Below the pieces are notes generated by a model. It was not told the origin of the DNA. It searched no databases and saw only the letters and a program-made list of their open reading frames with translations. DNA of 64,000 nucleotides from JAPLNB01 sp964451955 (GTDB lineage Bacteria > Planctomycetota > Phycisphaerae > Tepidisphaerales > Tepidisphaeraceae). The stretch covers positions 23,778 to 87,777 of the forward strand of contig CAYVKG010000006.1 in assembly GCA_964451955.1 (NCBI GenBank), given 5' to 3'. Shown in pieces: positions 45,520 through 52,472 of the stretch (its first letter is position 1; every line of letters begins with the position of its first letter). The translations under genes and the position numbers were made by a program.

Positions 45520-45792
45520 TCACCCGTCCGGCGTGGCCTTTCTTGCCTTTTCGATGAGTTGCATGAGCTGTGATGTCTTGGCCGATGCGGGAGCGAGGAT
45601 CTGTTCGACGTCGCGTTCGGCATAGTGGCTGCGAATGAAGGCGACCACATCGAACGTCTCCCACCAGCAGTCGAAAACCCTGCGACAGGGCAAGGCGGCG
45701 CCCGGCGCGCGACAATAGGCGAAGGGAACCGGGTGCCCGAGCATCGGACAGCGTCGGGATCGCTCGTCGTTGGCGGTGATGGCGTCGCCCAT
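45520..45792 (-). CDS. Small cysteine-containing protein of unknown function
   Basis: A 90-residue protein from the ATG at 45792 (MGDAITANDERSRRCPMLGH). Its centre has three cysteines in RCPMLGHPVPFAYCRAPGAALPC then RRVFDCWW, a pattern I have seen in small proteins of anaerobic Deltaproteobacteria, where the order C-P-M-L-G-H...Y-C-R...L-P-C-R...D-C-W is conserved. It could bind a metal or cluster. The remainder is helical. An ATG at 45846 would add 18 residues. It sits about 90 bases downstream of the TrpB2-type gene, same strand. Confidence 0.65.
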   Translation of the reverse strand: MGDAITANDERSRRCPMLGHPVPFAYCRAPGAALPCRRVFDCWWETFDVVAFIRSHYAERDVEQILAPASAKTSQLMQLIEKARKATPDG

Positions 45793-45884
45793 GATCAGTC
45801 CCTCGCAAACAAAACCCCTCGCCCCCGAACGGGGCGAAGGGAGCACCGTCTTGCCAGGGGTCTGGCCCGAAGACTATCGCCAGA

Positions 45885-47276
45885 TCACCATTTGCCCGTC
45901 TTGCGGATGGGGGCTTTGGGCAAGTTGGCAATAGACTTCAGGCTGACCTGCAGATCCGCCTCAGGCAGAGAATAGTCGGTGAGCTGGCCCTGGAAGTACT
46001 TGTCGTAACCGATCAGGTCCATGAGTCCGTGGCCGGACCAGTTCATGAGGATGACCTTCTCTTTTCCCTCTTCCTTGGCCTTCTTGGCTTCGTCGATGGC
46101 GCAGGCGATGGCGTGGGACGTTTCGGGGGCGGAGATGAAACCCTCCGTGCGTGCCCACATGACGGCGGCTTCGTAGCAAGCGATCTGATGGTAAGCCCGC
46201 GGCGTGAGCAGCCCCTCGACGACGGCCTGACTTACGAGTGGGGCCATTCCATGGTAGCGCAGCCCGCCGGCGTGAATGGGCGGGGGCACGAACTCATGGC
46301 CGAGCGAGTGCATCGGGAGCAGCGGGGTCATTCTCGCGGTATCGCCATGATCGTATGAGAAAGGCGCCCGGGTCATCTTCGGGCAACTTGTTGGCTCAAC
46401 GGGAATGATGTCGATCTGCGCGCCCGCGATCTTGTCCGAGACGAACGGGAACGCCAGACCGGCGAAATTCGATCCACCGCCGGCGCATCCGATCACGGTG
46501 TCCACCTTCTTCTCGCCGGCCTTGGCCAGCTGCTTCTTGGCCTCAAGTCCGATGATCGTCTGGTGGAGCATGACGTGGTTGAGAACCGAGCCGAGGCTGT
46601 ATCGTGTCTTGCCGGTGCGGTCGGAGACGGCGGCTTCAATCGCCTCCGAAATGGCGATGCCCAGCGAACCGGGGGTATTGGGATCCTTCTTGAGGATCTC
46701 TCGGCCGGCGTTGGTCTCGCACGAAGGGCTCGCCACGCAGTTGGCGCCCCACGTGGCCATCATCAGCTTGCGATACGGTTTCTGATCGAAGCTGATGCGA
46801 ACCATGAAGACCTTGCATTCCAGGCCGATCAAGGAACATGCGAAGGCCAGTGCGCTGCCCCATTGACCGGCGCCCGTTTCGGTCGTAAGCCGCTCGATCC
46901 CAAACTGCTTGTTGTACCAGGCCTGCGGAATGGCGGTGTTGGGCTTGTGACTTCCGGCGGGGCTGACACCTTCGTTCTTATAGTAGATCCGCGCGGGGGT
47001 TCCCAGGGCTTTCTCAAGGCGGGATGCGCGGTAGAGGGGGCTGGGACGCCAAAGATACAGGAGTTGGAGGATTTCATCGGGGATATTGATCCATCGCTGC
47101 GTGCTCACTTCCTGCTCGATCAGGTTCATTGGGAACACCGGAGCGAGCATTTCGGGCTTGACCGGTTGTCCGTCCGGTCCCAAGGGGGGAAGAGGCGGCG
47201 TCGGCAGGTCGGCCGCGAGATTGTACCACTGGCGTGGGATGTCCGCTTCGTCCAACAGTATCTTCGTGGGGGTCAT
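45885..47276 (-). CDS. TrpB-like (TrpB2-type) PLP-dependent tryptophan synthase beta chain
   Basis: A 463-residue protein of the long TrpB2 family (about 430-460 residues; the ordinary TrpB is about 400). LPTPPLPPLGPDGQPVKPEML is the typical N-terminal extension; the PLP lysine is Lys111 in AGSHKPNTA, followed by TETGAGQWGSALA, and the phosphate loop GCAGGGSNFAGLAFPF. It condenses indole with serine or O-phosphoserine. No trpA is nearby, in line with TrpB2 enzymes that often stand alone and salvage indole. The ATG at 47276 has TTGGAG 6 bases upstream. A terminator-like hairpin lies between the promoter region and this ribosome site. Confidence 0.9.
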   Translation of the reverse strand: MTPTKILLDEADIPRQWYNLAADLPTPPLPPLGPDGQPVKPEMLAPVFPMNLIEQEVSTQRWINIPDEILQLLYLWRPSPLYRASRLEKALGTPARIYYKNEGVSPAGSHKPNTAIPQAWYNKQFGIERLTTETGAGQWGSALAFACSLIGLECKVFMVRISFDQKPYRKLMMATWGANCVASPSCETNAGREILKKDPNTPGSLGIAISEAIEAAVSDRTGKTRYSLGSVLNHVMLHQTIIGLEAKKQLAKAGEKKVDTVIGCAGGGSNFAGLAFPFVSDKIAGAQIDIIPVEPTSCPKMTRAPFSYDHGDTARMTPLLPMHSLGHEFVPPPIHAGGLRYHGMAPLVSQAVVEGLLTPRAYHQIACYEAAVMWARTEGFISAPETSHAIACAIDEAKKAKEEGKEKVILMNWSGHGLMDLIGYDKYFQGQLTDYSLPEADLQVSLKSIANLPKAPIRKTGKW

Positions 47277-47286
47277 GCCAATCTCC

Positions 47287-47312
47287 AAAAAAGAACGGCC
47301 TCCCGAAGGCCG
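47287..47312 (-). terminator. Terminator-like hairpin just upstream of the TrpB2 gene (possible attenuator)
   Basis: On the reverse strand, CGGCCT and AGGCCG form a perfect 6-bp stem with loop TCGGG (47312-47296), followed by TTCTTTTTT. The U-run is directly followed by GGAG and the ATG at 47276. A terminator in front of a gene and after its promoter suggests transcription attenuation. No leader peptide rich in tryptophan codons is apparent. Confidence 0.6.
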
Positions 47313-47449
47313 ACGATAGACGATAATCGCGAAGCCCTGGGTTCAGCAATCCGAGTGTCAAGTGCCAAAGTGGCCCGGCTAGGGACGATCGCCCTAATTC
47401 CGCCGGCGAAATGATCCCAGACAGCACGAGGCACCGACCTTCAGGCGAG

Positions 47450-47477
47450 ATTGTACTGTAACCGAGGGACGCCACAA
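47450..47477 (-). promoter_or_regulatory. Candidate sigma-70 promoter for the TrpB2 gene
   Basis: Reverse strand TTGTGG (47477-47472), 16-base spacer, TACAAT (47455-47450). This would give a leader of about 165 bases that includes the terminator-like hairpin. A TTGACA also occurs nearer the gene, near 47360, but without a good -10 element. Not tested. Confidence 0.35.
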
Positions 47478-47664
47478 GGGCGGCAGGCGGCGGCCCCAGG
47501 CACATCAGACTGTGCTCCTTGCCCGCCGCCACTCGAGTCGCATTGCGGCACGCGACCACCGGGCTGCCTGTAACTTCCCCCCGTCTTATGGATCAAGAGA
47601 AACAGGGGTTGGAATTCACGGTGGCGGGCGGTAAGTACCGCTGCCTATATGGAGACTATCACCC

Positions 47665-47859
47665 ATGCCGATGTTTGAGTACCAATGTGGCAAGTGCGGG
47701 CATGTGACCACCTTCCTGGAGAAGGCTGGCAGCGACTTGGCGCATCGCTGCGAGAAGTGTGGATCCACGGACGTGAAGAAACTGGTTTCGGGATTCGGCG
47801 TGAAATCAGGCTCAGGTGCCGTCGCCTCATGCCCGACAGGTACGTGCCCATTTGCCTGA
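47665..47859 (+). CDS. FmdB-family zinc ribbon protein
   Basis: A 64-residue protein: MPMFEYQCGKCGHVTTFLEK then HRCEKCGSTDVKKLVSGFGV. The paired CxxC motifs (YQCGKCG and RCEKCG) are the zinc ribbon of FmdB-type regulatory proteins; a third C-pair (SCPTGTCPF) closes the chain. Usually 60-110 residues, so complete. GGAG lies about 10 bases upstream. Short proteins of this type often accompany metal- or redox-related genes in anaerobes. Confidence 0.85.
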   Translation: MPMFEYQCGKCGHVTTFLEKAGSDLAHRCEKCGSTDVKKLVSGFGVKSGSGAVASCPTGTCPFA

Positions 47860-48011
47860 GGTTGATGGAGTGTCTGTTATGCCCTTTGTGGGGGGCGAGT
47901 TGCAGCGTTGGCGCATCGGGGCGTTCTGTGACGGTCGCGATGTTTTGATGGGATAGCTGCCGCGCGGGCTCCTTTCGCTGTGTAGGCGGGCCGGGTATAC
48001 AGAGACAGCGT

Positions 48012-48674
48012 ATGCATTTCAGGACCGGCCAATGGAGGCGATTTGTTTACACGCTCTGGTCGCCATTCTATGATTTGCTTGCGCGCCCGTTTGCATCGCT
48101 CCGTCGCCGCTCGATCGCGAATCTGTCGTTGCGCGCCGGCGAGCGTGTGCTGATTGTGGGCGCCGGCACCGGACTGGACTTGGATCATCTGCCGCGAGAT
48201 GTGGTCATCACTGCGATCGACTTGACCCCGGCGATGCTCGCTCGGCTGATTCGGCGCGCGAAGAAACTCGGGCTGCAGGTCGATGCACGAGTGATGGACG
48301 CGGAGGCGATGACGTTCGCGAATGGCACATTCGATGCGGTGATCTTGCACCTCATTCTAGCGGTGACTGCCGATGCGTCAGCGTGTGTACGCGAGGTGGA
48401 TCGGGTTCTGTGCCACCGTGGCCGCGCAGTTATTCTCGACAAGTTTCTGCCGGACGGCATGCCGGATAGTCGAATTCTCGGCATGCTGTCACATGTGTTT
48501 GCGTTCTTCGGTACGGAGATCACGCGGCGGTTGTTGCCGATCCTTGGCGGGTCGGGCCTGCGAATTACCAGCAACGAAGCGGCTGCACTCTGGGGGCTTT
48601 TTCGCCTGGTCCGCGTTGAGAAGTCGGCGCCTGATGGTGACGCAAGCGAGACCTCGCATCGCGATGCTGGATGA
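48012..48674 (+). CDS. Class I SAM-dependent methyltransferase
   Basis: A 220-residue protein. The opening FVYTLWSPFYDLLARPFASLRRRSI resembles phosphatidylethanolamine N-methyltransferase/UbiE-like enzymes. GERVLIVGAGTGLDLDHLP is motif I, ITAIDLTPAMLARLIRRA holds the acidic ribose-binding residue, and MDAEAMTFANGTFDAVILHL the post-I and motif II region. The ending is short and charged. Acceptor unknown; a phospholipid or quinone is likely from the N-terminal motif. Confidence 0.8.
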   Translation: MHFRTGQWRRFVYTLWSPFYDLLARPFASLRRRSIANLSLRAGERVLIVGAGTGLDLDHLPRDVVITAIDLTPAMLARLIRRAKKLGLQVDARVMDAEAMTFANGTFDAVILHLILAVTADASACVREVDRVLCHRGRAVILDKFLPDGMPDSRILGMLSHVFAFFGTEITRRLLPILGGSGLRITSNEAAALWGLFRLVRVEKSAPDGDASETSHRDAG

Positions 48675-48675
48675 G

Positions 48676-48688
48676 AATGAGTCTCATT
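48676..48688. promoter_or_regulatory. Candidate Fur-type box
   Basis: AATGAGTCTCATT is a perfect 6-1-6 palindrome inside GAGAATGAGTCTCATTGGA. It resembles the core of the Fur-box consensus (12 of 19 positions match GATAATGATAATCATTATC by my alignment). It overlaps the end of the methyltransferase gene, about 84 bases ahead of the NifX-like gene, and a Fur-family gene is in this window. Confidence 0.45.
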
Positions 48689-48771
48689 GGAAGGAAGGTA
48701 GAGTAAGCCGCATCGCTTCCAATCCGACGATCCAGCAGGTAGTAGAATGTCGGTCTCTTTTCAGGAGCTTT

Positions 48772-49167
48772 ATGCATATTGCACTACCGATAGTTGGCAA
48801 CCGGTTTAGCAGCCATTTTGGCCAGTCTCGTTCATTTGCCGTCTTCGAGACGGACGACGGTACGAAACAGATTGTCAAGCGATGGGAGATCCCGGTTCCC
48901 GATCAGGGCGGATGCAGTGTGATCCCGGCGGTGTTGGCCAAACAGGGAGTCAACGTGGTTCTGGCAGGCGGCATGGGAGCCGGCGCTGTCAACAAACTAC
49001 GCCTGGCCGGCATCGAACCCATCGTCGGCGTTGTCGGAGCAGACCCCCAGGCCATCGTTCTTGACTATCTCAAGGGTCAACTCGCACATTCCGACGAAAC
49101 GTGCCAGCATCATGAAGGTCATGGCCACGGCGGCCATTGTCACCGCCACGGCAGTCACCACGATTGA
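48772..49167 (+). CDS. NifX/NafY-like (dinitrogenase iron-molybdenum cofactor) protein with His-rich tail
   Basis: A 131-residue protein: MHIALPIVGNRFSSHFGQSR is the typical start of the Nitro_FeMo-Co family, continuing with VIPAVLAKQGVNVVLAGGMGAGAVNKL and AIVLDYLKGQL. The tail CQHHEGHGHGGHCHRHGSHHD is His/Cys-rich, so likely binds a metal. There are no nitrogenase genes nearby; homologues in anaerobes form a general metal-cluster-binding group. AGGAG sits 5 bases before the ATG at 48772. The upstream reading frame to 48373 overlaps the methyltransferase and is not used. Confidence 0.85.
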   Translation: MHIALPIVGNRFSSHFGQSRSFAVFETDDGTKQIVKRWEIPVPDQGGCSVIPAVLAKQGVNVVLAGGMGAGAVNKLRLAGIEPIVGVVGADPQAIVLDYLKGQLAHSDETCQHHEGHGHGGHCHRHGSHHD

Positions 49168-49168
49168 G

Positions 49169-49354
49169 CGACACCAAGCCACACGCTCTTCCGCCAGACT
49201 TAATCGGGTTGGCGCCCGCCCGGATCGTTGGCTATGAATCCAGAGGACTGTGCTGCACGTGGAGAAGTTGGATATCATAGATGGCGCGCCGTTGCTCGAC
49301 ATAAAGCCGTGGTTGGCGCGCTTTGATGTTTGCGAACGGGCCAGATCCGGGTAA
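49169..49354 (+). pseudogene. Degraded trmO (tsaA) fragment
   Basis: Pieces of a TrmO (tRNA threonylcarbamoyladenosine methyltransferase, UPF0066) reading appear in three frames: HQATRSSARLN (from 49169), LIGLAPARIVGYES (from 49200) and VLHVEKLDIIDGAPLLDIKP then WLARFDVCERARSG and stop (49250-49354). They correspond to the family's ATRS-x-RPNPIG, LIG-x-x-x-VR and LDIIDGTPLLDIKPY segments in correct order. The N-terminal catalytic part is missing, so this is a relic. Inserted right after the first NifX-like gene. Confidence 0.6.
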
Positions 49355-49448
49355 CTGGATTCGGTCAACCAGGCGACGGCGCAGTTGCGAGGACGAAACG
49401 CGGGTTGGGATGCCGACTCGCTCGGATCCGGCGTGAAGATAGCCGACC

Positions 49449-49823
49449 ATGCGTATTGCCGTTCCAGTTCGTGGCGAGCAGTTTTGCGAGCACTTCGGCC
49501 GCAGCGATGGTTTCTTCGTGTGCGATGTCGAAGACTCGTCACGTGCGATCTCACGATCGCGCTTTGTCATGCGACCCCGCGCCAAGTGCGAATCCCTCCC
49601 GCAATGGCTGTCGGATCTGCGCGTCCATGCGGTGTTGGTTGGTGGAATCGGTCCGGTGGGACGAAAGAACCTGGAAGCACGAGGAATCGAGGTCATCGCC
49701 GGATACAAGGCAGACGATCCGCGGCATGTCCTTGACGCGTACCTGAGGGGTTCGGACGGGGGCGAGAACCGTTGTGCGGAATTTGAACACCGCCACCATC
49801 ATTGCCGAAAACCTCGCCCGTGA
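49449..49823 (+). CDS. NifX/NafY-like protein, second copy
   Basis: A 124-residue protein: MRIAVPVRGEQFCEHFGRSD parallels the opening of the first NifX-like gene about 280 bases upstream. It continues with CESLPQWLSDLRVHAVLVGGIGPVGRKNLEARGIEVIAGY and ends with a His-rich tail, FEHRHHHCRKPRP. Probably a divergent paralogue; it lacks the clear GGMG turn of the first copy and has GGIG instead. It probably shares a transcript with its neighbour despite the decayed trmO between them. Confidence 0.75.
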   Translation: MRIAVPVRGEQFCEHFGRSDGFFVCDVEDSSRAISRSRFVMRPRAKCESLPQWLSDLRVHAVLVGGIGPVGRKNLEARGIEVIAGYKADDPRHVLDAYLRGSDGGENRCAEFEHRHHHCRKPRP

Positions 49824-50041
49824 GAAACCGGCCGCGATCTTTCGTTGCCTCAATTCCTGTATTGTCTCCGCAGGATTCCACGGCGTCCTTCGTTTAGTGT
49901 GTGGAAGGCGATTCAGACCACAGCGGCCGCTGGCGGTGACGCTCATCCGGACAATAGATGATGGGGCGCTACGTGGCGGATCTCGAAGGCAATTTGCCCG
50001 TCGCCCACGATGACAGAGAATCTTCTTTGAATGGAGGCATC

Positions 50042-50284
50042 ATGAACGGTTTGGTAAAGACAATGGCAACTGGCGCAGTGGTTCTTTCGTTTGCACTGCC
50101 CGCGATCGGTGCGACGCGCTCGCAGAAACGGGATGGTTCCTGCGACGGGACTCCCGTCAAACAGGTCGATCGGAAACGCGACGGCTCCGGCGGCGCACAG
50201 CAGAAGCAGCAAGGAAAGAAGAACGACGCTCCCAAGCAGGGGCAGGGAATACGTGACCGCAAGCGAGACGGCACAGGGAAATAA
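50042..50284 (+). CDS. Small exported protein with KRDG[S/T] repeats
   Basis: An 80-residue protein: signal peptide MNGLVKTMATGAVVLSFALPAIGA, then a very hydrophilic Lys/Gln/Gly-rich chain with three KRDG[S/T] units (QKRDGSCDG, RKRDGSGG, RKRDGTGK). GGAGG lies 5 bases before the start. I do not know the family. The DxS/D-rich hydrophilic peptide between NifX-like and ferritin-like genes could bind a metal or a surface, which is inference. Confidence 0.65.
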   Translation: MNGLVKTMATGAVVLSFALPAIGATRSQKRDGSCDGTPVKQVDRKRDGSGGAQQKQQGKKNDAPKQGQGIRDRKRDGTGK

Positions 50285-50391
50285 CCCGCCTGCGAAACGC
50301 TATTCGGAGCGGATGGCGACCGCGACATTGCGGTTGCCGTCTCCCGGCGGTCATTGAACCAGCAACCACAGACAGAATTGAGGGTAATCTC

Positions 50392-50976
50392 ATGAAATGC
50401 CGTAGTATTCGCGCGATTTTATCGCCTGCTTCTCTTCTGGTCGTCCTGGTCCTGGCAATCACAACGCAATCGGCTTTCGCAGCAAACCGAGGCCGCAATG
50501 CCGCCAGGCAAATCACAGGCCCACTCGACGTGCAGACCCGGCAAGCTCTGCTGGCGGCACTCGACGATGAGTGGAAGGCCTACGCCTTCTATGCCGCCGT
50601 CATCGACAAGTTCGGCCAGGTCCGTCCGTTCTCCAAAATCATCTTGGCGGAGCGGGCGCATGCGGCGGCACTCCTGGCTCTGTGTGAGAAGTACAACGTT
50701 GCCGTGCCCGAAAACCGCTGGGAATCCGCCGAGTTTGAGGTTCCCGATCAGCTTTGCGATGCCTGTGAATTGGGTGCTGAAGCGGAGCGCGAGAACGTTG
50801 CCATTTACGATGAATTTCTCACGTTTGTTCGCGAGCCGGACATCCGCCGGGTCATGACGCAATTGCGGTCGGCCTCGCTGAACAACCACCTGCCTGCCTT
50901 CGAGCGGTGTGCCAGCGCCGATGACAATCCCTGCCCTGCTGGTGCCGGTGCCGGCCTGGGGCGTTCCCGAAAATAG
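50392..50976 (+). CDS. Exported DUF2202-type ferritin-like protein
   Basis: A 194-residue protein with signal peptide (ILSPASLLVVLVLAITTQSAFAA). The mature part is a four-helix ferritin-like bundle of the DUF2202 type: ALLAALDDEWKAYAFYAAVIDKFGQVRPFSKIILAERAHAAALLALCEKY (shown for position only in parts: DDEWKAY, AERAH) with Glu/His di-iron-type ligands, then ELGAEAERENVAIYDEFL and SLNNHLPAFERC. Unlike the cytoplasmic bacterioferritin at 53.8 kb it is exported. Likely oxidises or stores iron outside the cytoplasm, or detoxifies peroxide (inference). Confidence 0.8.
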   Translation: MKCRSIRAILSPASLLVVLVLAITTQSAFAANRGRNAARQITGPLDVQTRQALLAALDDEWKAYAFYAAVIDKFGQVRPFSKIILAERAHAAALLALCEKYNVAVPENRWESAEFEVPDQLCDACELGAEAERENVAIYDEFLTFVREPDIRRVMTQLRSASLNNHLPAFERCASADDNPCPAGAGAGLGRSRK

Positions 50977-51003
50977 GGCTGCTTCTGTCGAGAACAATAG
51001 ACG

Positions 51004-51038
51004 CCCCGCGGACGGTACTCGTCATGCCGTCCGCGGGG
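51004..51038 (+). terminator. Hairpin, probable terminator after the DUF2202 gene
   Basis: CCCCGCGGACGG and CCGTCCGCGGGG form a perfect 12-bp stem with an 11-base loop, 27 bases after the stop. The T-run that follows is weak (TGCTTCAT), so termination could be incomplete. Confidence 0.55.
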
Positions 51039-51175
51039 TGCTTCATATGGAGTCCTGCAGAACCCGGTTAGCGACTGCGGTAGCCTCGATGCGTCGCGGG
51101 TCGCGGCCGCATGTCATGGCGCACAGTGAACCGCCGGTCTTCTTCTCAACTTGCCAGGAAGGTATACTCCCCCCT

Positions 51176-52444
51176 ATGTCAGGGAAACCAATGCTGGTGC
51201 CCTCATTTCTCGTGCGATTGAGGGCAGCCGTGGCGTGCGTATTGTGTGTGGCTTCACTGCTGGCGCGTGCCGGGGAATCGAAGTTGCCGCCGGCCGGGCC
51301 GATGCCATATCCCGCGGTCGAAACGCCCGATCTTCGTCTGCAGGATGCTGGGAAGATCATCCGCGTGCCGGAGGACCGACGGAGCGTTCAAGAAGCGATC
51401 GACGCCGCCAAAGATGGCGACACCGTGCTTTTGGCGCCGGGCCGGTATCCGGGGGGCCTGCGCATTGGCGAGAAGGCCATTACGTTGGCCTCGCAGTATC
51501 TGACCACGGGCGATCCGCAGATGATCGAGAAGACGATCATCGACGCCGCTGGGAAGGCTTTCGCGATTCACGTGGCCGATAAGTGCAAGCCGGCCACACG
51601 GATCATTGGCATGACGCTTCGCGGGGGCAGTGACGGCATCATGTGCTACGCCCGCTGCTCGATAATGCACAATCGCATTGTTGGCGCCGGCGACGGCATC
51701 GACTACGAGGGCGGTGGGGGTGTGTGCATGAATAACGTTTTCGAGGATTGCCGAGACGACGCCATCGACCTGGACGGCGACTGCGCCGTCAGGATCGAAA
51801 ACAACGTCCTCCGAGACAGCCATGATGACGGCATCGAGATCCGCTTCTACCCCTATGATGGGGAGAAGACTCTGGACATACTAATCCGCCACAATCTCAT
51901 CATTGGCAGCGGCGAAGACGGGATACAGATCATCGACCATCCCGGCCGGAGCAACCGCAGACTGTGGATCGAGCGGAACATCATTCGCCGCACCGCCAAG
52001 GCGGCCATTGGATTCATGGATAATTCCGACACGCGCGAGGACTATCGTGCCGCCCAGGTATCCGATCCCATTTACCTCGTGAACAATACCTTCTTGGACA
52101 ACAACTGGGGGATGACGGGAGGAGCGAACGTTGTTGCCGTCAATAATGTGTTTGCGGACACAAAACACACGGCTGTCTTCAGGTGCGCCGGCCAATCGCT
52201 CTTCTCGCATAATCTCTTCTGGCAGAACGGTGGCGACTGGAAGGAGTCGAATGTGTTGGCGGCAGGCGCCATCGTGCGGGATCCGCAGCTCGATGGGGAC
52301 GCTGTTCCGGTCGCCGGCAGTCCCTGCATCGACGGCGGCATCGCGGTTGTCATCCGCGATCAATCCTTATTGTTTGAGGTTCCCCGCAACACCTACATCG
52401 GCCAGGCGCCGGACCTCGGAGCGAAAGAGGGAACATCCCATTAG
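51176..52444 (+). CDS. Exported right-handed parallel beta-helix protein
   Basis: About 422 residues with signal peptide (VRLRAAVACVLCVASLLARA). IIRVPEDRRSVQEAIDAAKDGDTVLLAPGRYPG is the standard opening of pectate-lyase-like beta-helix proteins, followed by coil repeats with N/D ladder (HNRIVGAGDGIDY, MNNVFEDCRDDAIDLDGDC, IENNVLRDSHDDGIEI, RHNLIIGSGEDGIQI). It is a carbohydrate-binding or lyase-like scaffold; catalytic residues of known polysaccharide lyases are not recognised. Start could be 51176 or the ATG at 51191, which has AGGGA at 6 bases. Confidence 0.78.
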   Translation: MSGKPMLVPSFLVRLRAAVACVLCVASLLARAGESKLPPAGPMPYPAVETPDLRLQDAGKIIRVPEDRRSVQEAIDAAKDGDTVLLAPGRYPGGLRIGEKAITLASQYLTTGDPQMIEKTIIDAAGKAFAIHVADKCKPATRIIGMTLRGGSDGIMCYARCSIMHNRIVGAGDGIDYEGGGGVCMNNVFEDCRDDAIDLDGDCAVRIENNVLRDSHDDGIEIRFYPYDGEKTLDILIRHNLIIGSGEDGIQIIDHPGRSNRRLWIERNIIRRTAKAAIGFMDNSDTREDYRAAQVSDPIYLVNNTFLDNNWGMTGGANVVAVNNVFADTKHTAVFRCAGQSLFSHNLFWQNGGDWKESNVLAAGAIVRDPQLDGDAVPVAGSPCIDGGIAVVIRDQSLLFEVPRNTYIGQAPDLGAKEGTSH

Positions 52445-52472
52445 GGAAAACCGAGTCGGAAGATGGGGTTGC

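Noticed and set aside
47276..47580. Looked for a T-box riboswitch ahead of the TrpB2-type gene
   Set aside because: The conserved T-box core sequence and specifier stem are not found; only a simple terminator-like hairpin is present.
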